Below are positions 35,205-44,264 of a stretch of DNA of 64,000 nucleotides, piece after piece. The position numbers and the translations under genes are program-made. Position 1 is the first letter of the stretch. Every line of letters begins with the position of its first letter. This stretch comes from JALZVT01 sp039029135 (lineage in GTDB: Bacteria > Pseudomonadota > Gammaproteobacteria > Pseudomonadales > Azotimanducaceae): NCBI GenBank assembly GCA_039029135.1, contig JBCCGT010000001.1, forward strand, positions 124,001 through 188,000, written 5' to 3'. The notes beneath the pieces were generated by a model that was given only the letters and a program-made list of their open reading frames with translations, was not told where the DNA came from and searched no databases.

Positions 35205-36221
35205 TTAGCCGTTGCGGTAGGTATACGCATACCCGTTCAGCGCCGGGGCACCTCCAAGATGGGCATAGAGCACGCGGGAACCCTCCGGGAAAAAGCCTTT
35301 GCGGACGAGATCGATCATCCCCTGCATCGACTTACCCTCATAAACCGGGTCCGTGATCATCGCCTCCGTGCGCGCGGCAAACCGGATGGCCTCGTTGGTC
35401 TCCGCGCTGGGGACACCGTACGCGGGATAGGCATAGTCCGGATTGATGACGATTTCGTCGTCGCGCACCGGGCGACCCAACGCCACAAGCTCGGCCGTGT
35501 TCGTGACGATCTCGCGCACCTGTGACCAGGTTTGCTCCGGCGTACCCGAGCCGTCGATGCCGATCACCCGATCCGCCCGATCGTCCGCCGCGAAGCCGAC
35601 AACCATGCCCGCCTGGGTGGATCCGGTGACGACGCAGACGACGACGTAGTCGAAGCTGAAGCCAAGATCCGCTTCCTGTGCCCGCACCTCCTCCGCGAAG
35701 CCGACATAGCCGAGCCCGCCCAGTTTGTGAACCGACGCACCGGCGGGGATGGCATACGGCTTACCGCCCTCCGCCTCAACCTCACGGATCGCGTCCTCCC
35801 AGCTCTTGCGGATGCCGATGTCGAAGCCGTCATCGACAACGCGACTGTCCGCGCCCATGAGGCGCGTCAGCAGGATATTGCCCACCCGATCGTAGACCGC
35901 GTCCTCGTGCGGAACCCAGCTTTCCTGCACCAAGCGGCACTTCAAGCCCAGCTTGGCCGCGACGGCGGCCACCATGCGCGTGTGATTGGACTGCACGCCC
36001 CCGATCGACACCAGGGTATCCGCGCCGGAGCGCAGAATGTCGGGCACGATGTACTCCAGCTTGCGGAGCTTGTTGCCGCCGAGCGCCAGGCCGGAATTGC
36101 AGTCCTCGCGCTTGGCATAGATGTCGACCTTGCCGCCGAGAGCAGCGGTCATGCGCGGCAGGTGCTCTATCGGAGACGGACCAAAGGTCAGGGGATAGCG
36201 ATCAAAATTGTCGAGGTTCAT
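35205..36221 (-). CDS. acdS: 1-aminocyclopropane-1-carboxylate deaminase
   Basis: A 338-residue PLP enzyme that splits the ethylene precursor ACC into 2-oxobutyrate and ammonia. It is nearly colinear with characterised AcdS proteins: MNLDNFDRYPLTFGPSPIEH, the PLP lysine Lys51 in ALGGNKLRK, and GSTQAGMVVGFAAD. The two residues that separate ACC deaminase from D-cysteine desulfhydrase, Glu295 (YEGKSM) and Leu322 (HLGGAPALN), are both present at standard numbering. It is divergent from a Lrp-type regulator, the arrangement known for acdS/acdR. Confidence 0.95.
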   Translation of the reverse strand: MNLDNFDRYPLTFGPSPIEHLPRMTAALGGKVDIYAKREDCNSGLALGGNKLRKLEYIVPDILRSGADTLVSIGGVQSNHTRMVAAVAAKLGLKCRLVQESWVPHEDAVYDRVGNILLTRLMGADSRVVDDGFDIGIRKSWEDAIREVEAEGGKPYAIPAGASVHKLGGLGYVGFAEEVRAQEADLGFSFDYVVVCVVTGSTQAGMVVGFAADDRADRVIGIDGSGTPEQTWSQVREIVTNTAELVALGRPVRDDEIVINPDYAYPAYGVPSAETNEAIRFAARTEAMITDPVYEGKSMQGMIDLVRKGFFPEGSRVLYAHLGGAPALNGYAYTYRNG

Positions 36222-36357
36222 TGGCGCTCAATCGGGTGATTTGCGCGAACGATACCAATGTGACCACGAAATAAGCTCTCAAAACTACGAATTTTTCGAC
36301 ATATAATCGTCAATAAATCGCCATATCGAACCTTTTCACTAAGCTAGAGCCGCAAAA
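36222..36357. promoter_or_regulatory. AT-rich divergent regulatory region of acdS and its Lrp-type regulator
   Basis: This 136-base gap is much more AT-rich than its surroundings. TATAAT at 36302-36307 is a perfect -10 box for the + strand regulator gene, although no good -35 sits 17 bases upstream. AT-rich blocks such as GAATTTTTCG and CCATATCG could be Lrp-type binding sites. Control of acdS by the divergent regulator is inferred from gene layout. Confidence 0.45.
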
Positions 36358-36834
36358 TTGAAAGCATCTTCCGATGAGCCGCTCGACGCGGTAGACCTAA
36401 ACATTCTGCGCGAACTACAGGCAAACGGACGACTGTCGAACGCCGAACTCGCGGACCGGGTTCACGTCAGCGCCGCCACCTGCCACAGGCGCACGCAGCG
36501 GCTGTTCCAGGAGAGCTACATCGAAGATGTGCGGGCACGCATCGCGCCGGAGAAGGTCGATCGAGGCACGCTTGTTATGGTCGGCGTCGTGCTGGATCGC
36601 TCGACACCAGAGAGTTTCGCCAGGTTCGAGGCCGCGATTCAAAAGCTGAGTTTCGTGCTGGACTGTCACCTCGTCGCCGGCGACTTCGACTATTTCCTGA
36701 AGATCCGCGTCCGCGACGTTCAGGATTTCAACGAGCTCCACGGCAAGCAACTGATCGCACTGCCCGGCGCGCGACAGACGCGCACGTTTTTCGTGATGAA
36801 GGAAGTGATCGACAACTCGACTCTTGAGTTTTGA
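36358..36834 (+). CDS. acdR: Lrp/AsnC family regulator (AcdR-like)
   Basis: A 158-residue regulator with an N-terminal helix-turn-helix (LDAVDLNILRELQANGRLSN, then AELADRVHVSAATCHRRTQRL, residues about 9-50) and a C-terminal AsnC ligand-binding domain (about 75-150). The start is TTG. It is divergent from acdS and so is the likely activator, as AcdR is in Pseudomonas and Azospirillum (known for the family). The gene symbol rests on context. Confidence 0.9.
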   Translation: MKASSDEPLDAVDLNILRELQANGRLSNAELADRVHVSAATCHRRTQRLFQESYIEDVRARIAPEKVDRGTLVMVGVVLDRSTPESFARFEAAIQKLSFVLDCHLVAGDFDYFLKIRVRDVQDFNELHGKQLIALPGARQTRTFFVMKEVIDNSTLEF

Positions 36835-36889
36835 CCACCAGCGACGGCGTCCGCGGCCGCCCTGACCCCGACCGCTACGCGTCCGCAGG

Positions 36890-37723
36890 CTAATCCTCGC
36901 CTAGCTGGGCGCTCAACTCGTTGACCCGCAGCTCACCTTCCCGGGTCTGACCGCCGATCTCCAGGAATCGCGTCATGTTGCGCTGGGCTTCAGGCGTGCG
37001 CAGCAGGCGCTGAAACAGATAGGCCTCGTCGGCCAGCCCTTCCGGCAGCGGTTGGGAGGCGCCGTCGACCGACTCTTTCGCAAGGCGCACCGCAGGCACG
37101 GGGAAGCTCGCGATACGGCGCGCAAACGCGCTGACCCAGCCATCGATCTCGTCGGCCGTGAAGATGCGGTTCAGGTATCCCCAACGCTCCGCGGTCTCGG
37201 CGTCCAGATCGTCACCGCCGAGGATGATTTCCATGGCGCGCGCGCGGCCGACGAGACGTGGCAGGCGCTGGGTACCCGTGCCGCCCGGCAGTATGCCCAG
37301 CGGGACCTCCATCTGATTGATCTTAGTTTTGCCCACCACGCCGAAACGCATGTCCATGCTGGCCGCAAACTCGCTGCCGCCGCCGCCTACACGACCTTCG
37401 ATCTGCGCGATGGTGACCTTGTCCATCGTCCGCACGCGCTCGCACATCGCGTGAAATGGGTTCAGCTCTTGATCGCGCTGTGCCTCGGTGTCGGTGGGAA
37501 ACTCGAGTATGTTGGAGACGTCGTAGTGCGCCAGAAAAAAGTCAGGGTCCGCGCTCTTGAAAACGACGACGGTCAGTTCCGCATCAGCTTTCAGTTCTTC
37601 GGTCAGCGCCGCGAGTTCACCGTACAGGGCAGGCGTGATGACGTTGATCGGGGGATTGTCGATCACCACCTCCGCAAGCCTGCCGCTGCGTACTACGTTC
37701 AATAGCTGATAGTCATGACTCAT
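36890..37723 (-). CDS. Enoyl-CoA hydratase/isomerase (crotonase) family
   Basis: A 277-residue crotonase-fold protein. The oxyanion-hole region is RVGGGGSEFAASMDMRFG, followed by MEVPLGILPGGTGTQRLPRLVG. The frame runs open to 37900, but ATG 37723 has an excellent GGGAGGTGG ribosome site. Crotonases act on CoA thioesters; the AHYDVSNILEF segment is less standard than the usual FxAGxDL, so the reaction is not certain. It is divergent from the epoxide hydrolase. Confidence 0.85.
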   Translation of the reverse strand: MSHDYQLLNVVRSGRLAEVVIDNPPINVITPALYGELAALTEELKADAELTVVVFKSADPDFFLAHYDVSNILEFPTDTEAQRDQELNPFHAMCERVRTMDKVTIAQIEGRVGGGGSEFAASMDMRFGVVGKTKINQMEVPLGILPGGTGTQRLPRLVGRARAMEIILGGDDLDAETAERWGYLNRIFTADEIDGWVSAFARRIASFPVPAVRLAKESVDGASQPLPEGLADEAYLFQRLLRTPEAQRNMTRFLEIGGQTREGELRVNELSAQLGED

Positions 37724-37899
37724 GGCCACCTCCCAGTGTTCCCGGCTTGATGAGCGTTTAGTGTCGCACCCGGATACCGTCGAACGCGAGCGCAGGCGCG
37801 ACACCGGGCAGACTGGAGAATGGCCGCCGCGCCTGAGATGATCAGCGCTCGGGACACGCGCGCCAAGTGCGCAAGCAGCGCCGGTTTTGGGGATGGACA

Positions 37900-38868
37900 A
37901 TGAGCGACAGCAGACACTTCACCGTCAGCGCGAACGGCATTCGGATCCACTGTGCCGAGTCCGGACCGCAAGACGGTCCCCTCGTCATACTCGTGCACGG
38001 TTTCCCCGAATCCTGGTACTCATGGCGCTATCAGCTGCCTGCGCTGGCCGCGGCGGGCTACCGCGCGGTCGCCATCGACGTGCGCGGTTACGGACGCACC
38101 TCTGCACCCGTGGAGGTAGATGCCTATCGCATGCTCGCGCTGGTGGGTGACGTTGTCTCACTGGTGGGCGCGCTCGGCGCCGAGCGTGCCACGTTGATCG
38201 GCCACGATTGGGGCGCGCCGATTGTCTGGAACTCGGCGCTGCTGCGTCCGGATTTATTCCGCGGCGTGGCCGGTCTGTCGGTGCCTTACAGCCCGCGTGG
38301 CGACGTGGCGCCGCTGGATGCTTTTCGCATGGTCGCCGGCGCCGAGCACGAGTTCTATGTCGAGTATTTCCAGCAGCCGGGCCGGGCCGAAGCGGAGATC
38401 GAACCCGACGTGCGGCAATGGATCTACGGGTTTTACTATTGCGCATCCGGCGAGCCGAAACATCAGCCCAACGTGGCGCTGATTCCCCGCGGCACGCAAA
38501 TGAAGGACATGTTTATCTATCCCGACACACATCCTGAGTGGATGACGGAACAGGACCTCGACTTTTACGCGAGCGAGTTCGAGCGCACGGGCCTGACCGG
38601 TGGCCTCAATCGCTACCGTAACGTCGGCCGCGACTTCAATGACCTCGCAGCCTATCGGGACCAGCCCATCAACATTCCCGCGCTATTCATTGGCGGCGAG
38701 CGAGACGGACCGACCATCTGGGGCGCGGCCTCGATCGAGCGTTTTCCCGAGACGCTGCCAAAGCTGAGTCGCTCGGTGATTGTGCCCGGCAGCGGTCACT
38801 GGATACAGCAAGAACGCTGGCAGGAGACCAACGATGCGCTGCTCGAATTTCTGGCCGAACTGCACTGA
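37900..38868 (+). CDS. Alpha/beta hydrolase, epoxide-hydrolase type
   Basis: A 322-residue hydrolase with HGFPESWYSWRYQL (oxyanion motif HGFP, about residues 34-47), GHDWGAPIVW (nucleophile Asp near 103) and the C-terminal GSGHWIQQE (catalytic His). An Asp nucleophile with HGFP is typical of soluble epoxide hydrolases. ATG 37900 is preferred over the extension to 37867. Ten bases separate it from the M20 hydrolase, so it is probably one transcript with the M20 and ChaC genes. Confidence 0.9.
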   Translation: MSDSRHFTVSANGIRIHCAESGPQDGPLVILVHGFPESWYSWRYQLPALAAAGYRAVAIDVRGYGRTSAPVEVDAYRMLALVGDVVSLVGALGAERATLIGHDWGAPIVWNSALLRPDLFRGVAGLSVPYSPRGDVAPLDAFRMVAGAEHEFYVEYFQQPGRAEAEIEPDVRQWIYGFYYCASGEPKHQPNVALIPRGTQMKDMFIYPDTHPEWMTEQDLDFYASEFERTGLTGGLNRYRNVGRDFNDLAAYRDQPINIPALFIGGERDGPTIWGAASIERFPETLPKLSRSVIVPGSGHWIQQERWQETNDALLEFLAELH

Positions 38869-38877
38869 GCGCCGCCG

Positions 38878-40083
38878 ATGACGAACGAAAGCCTGAACGC
38901 CCAAGACCTGAAACAGCAGATCAACCGCTTCATCGACGATCACAGCACCGACCTGCTCGCCGTCTCGCATGACATACACGCGCACCCAGAGCTCGCCTTC
39001 AAAGAGCATCGCGCCTGCAAAACCCTGACCGATGCCTGCCGCGACTTCGGCTGGGAGGCGCCCGCCGACGCCTACGGGCTCGAAACGGCCTTCGAGAGTT
39101 TTACGCTGCGCAACGGCGGCCCGCAGGTCGACATCCTCGCCGAGTACGACGCCCTGCCCGGCATCGGTCACGCCTGCGGACACAATCTCATCGCCACATC
39201 CGCGCTGGGCGCCGCCGTCGCGCTCGGCACGGTCGCACAGGAACTGCCGGGGACGGTGCGGCTGCTCGGGACACCCGCGGAAGAAAAGGGTGGCGGCAAG
39301 GAACTGATGGCGCGCGCAGGCGCCTTCCAGCACAGCGACGCCGCCATGATGATGCACCCGGCCGGCGTCAATCTGACCACCATGCCCAGCATCTGCGTGG
39401 CGGAGGTCGAGGTCATCTACCACGGGGTCTCGGCGCACGCATCCGCCATGCCGCACCGCGGCAAGAACGCGCTCGACGGACTGCTGCTGGCCTATCAGGG
39501 CATCTCCAATCTGCGTCAGCACATCCGCGACAACGAACGCATCCACGGCATCGTGACCGAAGGCGGCCAGGCGCCCAACATCGTCCCGGATCGAACGGCC
39601 GGTGAGTTCTATGTCCGTGCGGCCGACCAGCGACGTCTGGATGCCCTGAAGCCCAGAGTCGAGGCCTGTTTTCAGGCCGGCGCGACGGCGAGCGGGACGG
39701 AGGTCGAGGTCAACTGGGCGGGCGTCGACTATCTGGATCTCAACACCAACTGGCCGCTCGCCGATGCGTTCCAGGTCAACGCCGAGGCGCTCGGCCGAGA
39801 GTTCGTGAATCGCGATGAGATGTGGCGCGCCGCGGCAGGCAGCACCGACATGGGCAACGTGACTTATCTGGTGCCCGGCATTCACCCGATGCTCGCGGCG
39901 GCGCCCAGAAACGTGGTGATTCACCACCCAGACTTCGCCGAGTATGCGGGTTCAGAGATGGGAGACGCGGCGGCCCTGGACGGCGCGAAAGCACTCGCAC
40001 ACAGCGCGATCGACTATCTGCTCGATACGCAGCTGCGCGGGGCCGTGCACAAGGCATTCGAAGTATCGAAGGGGCTGGCCTGA
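38878..40083 (+). CDS. M20 family amidohydrolase/peptidase
   Basis: A 401-residue di-metal hydrolase of the AbgB/amidohydrolase branch. DILAEYDALPGIGHACGHN (near 83-101) and PAEEKGGGKELM carry metal ligands and the catalytic Glu, and an inserted dimerisation domain follows. Relatives cleave N-acyl amino acids or p-aminobenzoyl-glutamate. No signal peptide is seen. Its stop overlaps the presumed start of the ChaC-like gene. Confidence 0.9.
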   Translation: MTNESLNAQDLKQQINRFIDDHSTDLLAVSHDIHAHPELAFKEHRACKTLTDACRDFGWEAPADAYGLETAFESFTLRNGGPQVDILAEYDALPGIGHACGHNLIATSALGAAVALGTVAQELPGTVRLLGTPAEEKGGGKELMARAGAFQHSDAAMMMHPAGVNLTTMPSICVAEVEVIYHGVSAHASAMPHRGKNALDGLLLAYQGISNLRQHIRDNERIHGIVTEGGQAPNIVPDRTAGEFYVRAADQRRLDALKPRVEACFQAGATASGTEVEVNWAGVDYLDLNTNWPLADAFQVNAEALGREFVNRDEMWRAAAGSTDMGNVTYLVPGIHPMLAAAPRNVVIHHPDFAEYAGSEMGDAAALDGAKALAHSAIDYLLDTQLRGAVHKAFEVSKGLA

Positions 40084-40655
40084 AACATCCGCAGGACATC
40101 GCGGCGGCGAGCGGATCGGCGGGCGACGACTGGTGGCTGTTCGGCTACGGCTCGCTGATCTGGAAGATCGACTTCGCGTACCGGGAGCGGCGCCGCGCTG
40201 CCTGCTCGGGCTATGCGCGGCGCTTCTGGCAGGGTTCCCACGACCATCGCGGCACGCCCGACGCCCCGGGCAGGGTGGTCACGCTGATCGAGGAACCGGG
40301 CGCGGTCTGCGTCGGCATGGCCTATCGAATCGCGGCAGCCGAGACGAACGTCATCCTCGACCATCTAGATTTTCGCGAAAAGAACGGCTACGAGCGACTC
40401 GATCTAACGCTGCAGGTGGACGGCATCGACGCGCCAACGCCGGGCCTGGTGTACGTCGCCACGCCCGATAACTTCGCCCACCTTGGCCCGGCCCCCGACG
40501 CCGAGATCGCGGCGCAGATCGCGCGCAGTCACGGACCCAGCGGGGCAAACAGCGACTATCTGTTCGAGCTCGACCGGGCGCTCACGTCCCTGGGCGCGCA
40601 CGATGCTCACGTCGCGGGACTCGCCGGACTGGTCCGCAGTCGGCTAGGTTGTTAG
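40080..40655 (+). CDS. ChaC-type gamma-glutamylcyclotransferase
   Basis: A protein of about 191 residues of the ChaC family, which degrades glutathione to 5-oxoproline and Cys-Gly. The substrate-binding loop WWLFGYGSLIWK lies near residues 18-29 and the catalytic Glu is in FREKNGYER. The start is uncertain: no ATG, GTG or TTG lies in frame at the right place. A CTG at 40080 overlaps the M20 stop (CTGA) and would give the normal length. The frame is open back to 39822 inside the M20 gene. Confidence 0.87.
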   Translation: MKHPQDIAAASGSAGDDWWLFGYGSLIWKIDFAYRERRRAACSGYARRFWQGSHDHRGTPDAPGRVVTLIEEPGAVCVGMAYRIAAAETNVILDHLDFREKNGYERLDLTLQVDGIDAPTPGLVYVATPDNFAHLGPAPDAEIAAQIARSHGPSGANSDYLFELDRALTSLGAHDAHVAGLAGLVRSRLGC

Positions 40656-40737
40656 CCTCAGTCAGATTCGACGCACAGCCCAATTCGCAGGGCCCCACTG
40701 GCCCATCGGGTCATCAGGCCACTAGGAAAGCAGAGCC

Positions 40738-41472
40738 ATGACAGAACCCCTCGTAGAACGCAGCGACAATGACGGCCTGACGATCCTCAGCCTCAATCGA
40801 CCGGATGCCCTGAACGCGCTCAGCCCTTCGCTGTTCGTCGAACTGCGCGCCCATGTGGATGCCATCGCGCAAGCGCCGGACTCGGTTGGTTGCGTCATTC
40901 TGCGCGGCAACGGCCGCTCCTTTTCTGCTGGCAATGACATCAGGGCCATCCAGGCCGGAGACAAGGCCCCCAGCGCCCACTTTCAGGCCGAAACGCTGGA
41001 CGCCATCGAAGCCCTGCCGCAGCCCGTGATCGCATCGATCCAGGGCCACTGCTACACCGGATCACTCGAACTCGCGCTGGCCTGCGATCTGATGGTCGTC
41101 GCCGAGGACGCGAAGCTGGCCGACACCCATGGCAAGTTCGGCATGTCCCCGGTCTGGGGAATGAGTCAGCGCTTGCCGCGGCGCATCGGTCCGGTGAAGG
41201 CCAAAGAGATGATGTTCAGCGGCCGAGTGATCGGTGGCCCAGAAGCGGTCGAGCTGGGGATAGCCAACCTGTGCGTGCCGCGTGAGGAACTGGATGAGCG
41301 CACGCAGGAGATGGCGCGCGCCTTCCTGGCCAATAGCTGGCATACCCTGCGCGCAGACAAGATGCTGGTAAATCGCGGCCAGAGCATGGTGCTGCGGGAA
41401 GCGCTGGATTTCGAGCGCTACGAGTCACCCGGCAGAGCACCCGACATGGAGGAGCGTCTCAAGAACTTCTAA
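40738..41472 (+). CDS. Enoyl-CoA hydratase/isomerase
   Basis: A 244-residue crotonase. The canonical CoA-binding stretch FSAGNDIRAIQ (near 62-72) and the oxyanion region GHCYTGSLELALACDLMV followed by DTHGKFGMSPVWG are present. It carries out hydration or isomerisation of an acyl-CoA. AGGAAAG precedes the ATG. It lies upstream of the GPH carrier on the same strand, with a 41-base gap. Confidence 0.9.
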   Translation: MTEPLVERSDNDGLTILSLNRPDALNALSPSLFVELRAHVDAIAQAPDSVGCVILRGNGRSFSAGNDIRAIQAGDKAPSAHFQAETLDAIEALPQPVIASIQGHCYTGSLELALACDLMVVAEDAKLADTHGKFGMSPVWGMSQRLPRRIGPVKAKEMMFSGRVIGGPEAVELGIANLCVPREELDERTQEMARAFLANSWHTLRADKMLVNRGQSMVLREALDFERYESPGRAPDMEERLKNF

Positions 41473-41513
41473 GCAACGCGATCACGCCAACAACATCGCC
41501 GGAGGGACGGAAG

Positions 41514-43079
41514 ATGGCACAGCCCGATACCACGGCGAACACCGGCAGTAGCGCAGCGTCACAGCCAAAGCTGACCGCCTATCAGTACGCGTCCTACGGC
41601 GCGCCGGCGATGCCGCTGTCGATGATCAACTTGCCGCTGGCCGTCTATCTGCCGGCCGTTTATGCCGACTCCGAGGGATTTGGCCTGTCGCTCGGTTTCG
41701 TCGCGCTGACGCTTGCGCTGTCGCGCGTGTTCGACGGCCTGACCGATCCCGTCGTCGGCCTGCTGTCCGATCGCACACGCTCTCGCTGGGGGCGCCGCAA
41801 GCCCTTCATGCTGTTGGGCACCCCGATTTTCCTGCTCGGCGTATGGATGCTTTGGGTGCCGTTCATCGAGTTCAGCGACATCAGCCTGTTCGGCATCACT
41901 ATGAGCTCGGGATACCCCTACCTGCTGCTGGCGCTGGTCATCATGTACGTCGGCGCGACGATCAAAGACGTGCCGTACAGCGCTTTGGGCGCCGAACTCG
42001 CGCGCGACTACAACGAGCGCACCCTGATCATGAGCTGGCGCGAGGGGTTCAGCGTGAGCGGCTCGCTGATCGGCGCGATGTGTCCGGCGTTGATCGTGTT
42101 CTGGGGTTTCACCCGGCCAGCAGACAACGTCTACTTCCTGTCGATCATCTGCTGCGTGCTGATGCCGATCTTCGTGGCGAATCTGCTGTTTCGCGTGCCG
42201 GAGCCGGCGATTCGCGAAAGCAATACCCAGAAGATGCCTATCCGCGAGAGTTTCCGCTACGTCTGGCAGAACGAGCCCTACCGGAAGCTGGTCTTCATTT
42301 TCCTCTTCTCTACGATCGGTTCCGCGCTGACCAACTCGCTGTCGTTCTTCTTCGTCAAGCACGTGCTGCTGGCGGGCGAGCTGTATGGATTCTATCTGGC
42401 GCCCTACTTCATCAGTCAGATCGTTGCCATACCGCTGTGGTTAAAGCTGTCGCGACGAATCGGCAAGCACCGCGCAACCATGTGCGCCATCGGCTGGTAC
42501 GCGGCATGGTCGTGCTTCATTCCGCTCATCGCGATCGCACCTGCTGAATGGTTTACGCCTTTTGCAGCAGACAAGCTGCTGACCTTCCTGCCAGACAGCA
42601 CGTACCGGCAGCTAGTCACCTATTTCGAGGGCATACCCACCGGCAAATTCGTGTTCTTCATCGGTGTGATGATGCTGAAAGGGTCGTCCATCGGCGCCTT
42701 GTCGGCGCTGCCGTACGCCATGGCGGCAGACGTCGTCGACGTCGACACCGCACGCACCGGCAAGAACCAGGGCGGCGCCTACTTCAGCATCTGGACCATG
42801 ACCCGCAAGCTCGCCTACGCCGGCGGGTTGGTCGCGGCCGGCATCGCTGCTGGACTCATCGCCTTCGACAGCCTCGCGCATCCAATCAACAACCCCAACA
42901 GCGCCGAGACACTGCTGTGGCTGGCGATCTTCTACTCGGTGGTTCCTGCCCTGTTCAAGTTCGTAGCGCTACCCATGCTGTGGAACTACAGCCTGACGGA
43001 AGAGCGCGTGCGGGAAATCCAGGCAGAGATCGCAGATCGCGCGCAGCGGCCGTCGTCGCTGACCCAGCGCCAGATCTAG
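41514..43079 (+). CDS. MFS carrier, GPH (glycoside-pentoside-hexuronide) type
   Basis: A 521-residue inner-membrane symporter with about 12 helices. The GPH features DGLTDPVVGLLSDRTRSRWG and GRRKPFMLLGTP appear in the first cytoplasmic loop, and a long loop contains PYAMAADVVDVD. Members usually take up sugars, but in such bacteria distant GPH carriers sit with acyl-CoA or terpene genes, so the substrate is open. GGAGGGACGG is the ribosome site. Confidence 0.9.
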   Translation: MAQPDTTANTGSSAASQPKLTAYQYASYGAPAMPLSMINLPLAVYLPAVYADSEGFGLSLGFVALTLALSRVFDGLTDPVVGLLSDRTRSRWGRRKPFMLLGTPIFLLGVWMLWVPFIEFSDISLFGITMSSGYPYLLLALVIMYVGATIKDVPYSALGAELARDYNERTLIMSWREGFSVSGSLIGAMCPALIVFWGFTRPADNVYFLSIICCVLMPIFVANLLFRVPEPAIRESNTQKMPIRESFRYVWQNEPYRKLVFIFLFSTIGSALTNSLSFFFVKHVLLAGELYGFYLAPYFISQIVAIPLWLKLSRRIGKHRATMCAIGWYAAWSCFIPLIAIAPAEWFTPFAADKLLTFLPDSTYRQLVTYFEGIPTGKFVFFIGVMMLKGSSIGALSALPYAMAADVVDVDTARTGKNQGGAYFSIWTMTRKLAYAGGLVAAGIAAGLIAFDSLAHPINNPNSAETLLWLAIFYSVVPALFKFVALPMLWNYSLTEERVREIQAEIADRAQRPSSLTQRQI

Positions 43080-43208
43080 TCACGCCAGAGGATACTTCTT
43101 CCTTTCCGGGTCCGCTCTAACCGCGGTCCCGTCACGCTATGATGCAGCGCCACGCGGCGGCGAAACCGCGATCGCCGCAGACAAGCCAGCAGCAAACCGG
43201 GTTAGCAA

Positions 43209-44249
43209 ATGAAGAAAGCGCTGATTCTCCTCGTCGTGGTCCTCGCAATACTCGGCATTGCGCAATGCTCGCTCCGGCTGCCCGCCGTGCAGGACGCCTT
43301 GCTCTCCCGCGGCGTTGGGGCCATGGCACAGAGCGCGAGCGCCGAATTCAAGGTATCGCAGGGTCTGCAGGTATACGTCTGCGGCAGCGCATCGCCCCTG
43401 GGAGCGGGTCAGGCCCAGGCCTGCATCGCGGTCGTCACGCCCGAGCATTTCTACCTGATCGATACAGGTGCGGGGTCGAGCGCCAACATCGCGAGCCTTG
43501 GCCTGCCGATGCAGCGCCTGCAAGGCCTGCTGCTGACGCACTTCCACTCCGATCACATCGCCGAGATCTACGAGGTCAATCTCGCGTCTTGGGTGGGCGG
43601 GCGACCTGAACCCCTGACCGTCTACGGGCCCGAAGGTGTGGATGAGGTGATCGAGGCGGTTAACTTCGGCTACCGGCGGGATCGTCACTACCGCACGACG
43701 CACCACGGCGAGGACCTGTTGCCCGCCGCGCTCGGCGTGCTGGCGCACCAGACCGTTGCTGCCAATACCGTCATCGAAAACGGCCAGCTAAAGATCACAG
43801 CCTATGCGGCCGAGCACCCACCGATACATCCTGCCGTCGGCTATCGTTTCGACTATCGCGGCCGCAGCGTCGTCATATCGGGCGACAGCAACGTGACCGA
43901 AACAACGGAACGGATTTCGGACGGCGCGGATCTGCTACTACACGACGCGCTGTCGCTAGAAACGGTGAACACTCTGTCGGCGGCCTTAGCGGACGCCGGC
44001 CTGACGCGACGTTCCACGATCGTCAACGACGTGATCGACTATCACGCCTCCACCCAGTCCCTGATCGATCTAGCGACGCGCTCCAACGTCGACATGATCG
44101 CGTTCTATCACCTGGTGCCCGTGCCGCCCAACAGCATCGCCGAGTCCGTCTTCATGCGCGGCACGCCCGAGCATTTCGTGCTCACGAAGGACCTGATGTG
44201 GTTCGAGTTGCCGGCAGGCGGCGACGACATCATCGTGCACCGCCCCTGA
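43209..44249 (+). CDS. Exported RNase-Z-like metallo-beta-lactamase-fold hydrolase
   Basis: A 346-residue protein with an N-terminal hydrophobic signal or anchor (residues 4-22). The metal motif is LLTHFHSDHIAEI near 108-120; further ligands are in EHPPIHPAVGY and VVISGDSNVTE, and a late His lies in AFYHLVPVP. The layout is that of the tRNase Z/arylsulfatase branch, but export argues against tRNA processing. A phosphodiester or sulfate ester substrate is possible. It stands alone between the GPH carrier and the convergent nitroreductase. Confidence 0.85.
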   Translation: MKKALILLVVVLAILGIAQCSLRLPAVQDALLSRGVGAMAQSASAEFKVSQGLQVYVCGSASPLGAGQAQACIAVVTPEHFYLIDTGAGSSANIASLGLPMQRLQGLLLTHFHSDHIAEIYEVNLASWVGGRPEPLTVYGPEGVDEVIEAVNFGYRRDRHYRTTHHGEDLLPAALGVLAHQTVAANTVIENGQLKITAYAAEHPPIHPAVGYRFDYRGRSVVISGDSNVTETTERISDGADLLLHDALSLETVNTLSAALADAGLTRRSTIVNDVIDYHASTQSLIDLATRSNVDMIAFYHLVPVPPNSIAESVFMRGTPEHFVLTKDLMWFELPAGGDDIIVHRP

Positions 44250-44264
44250 TCGCGTCCCCAGAGA

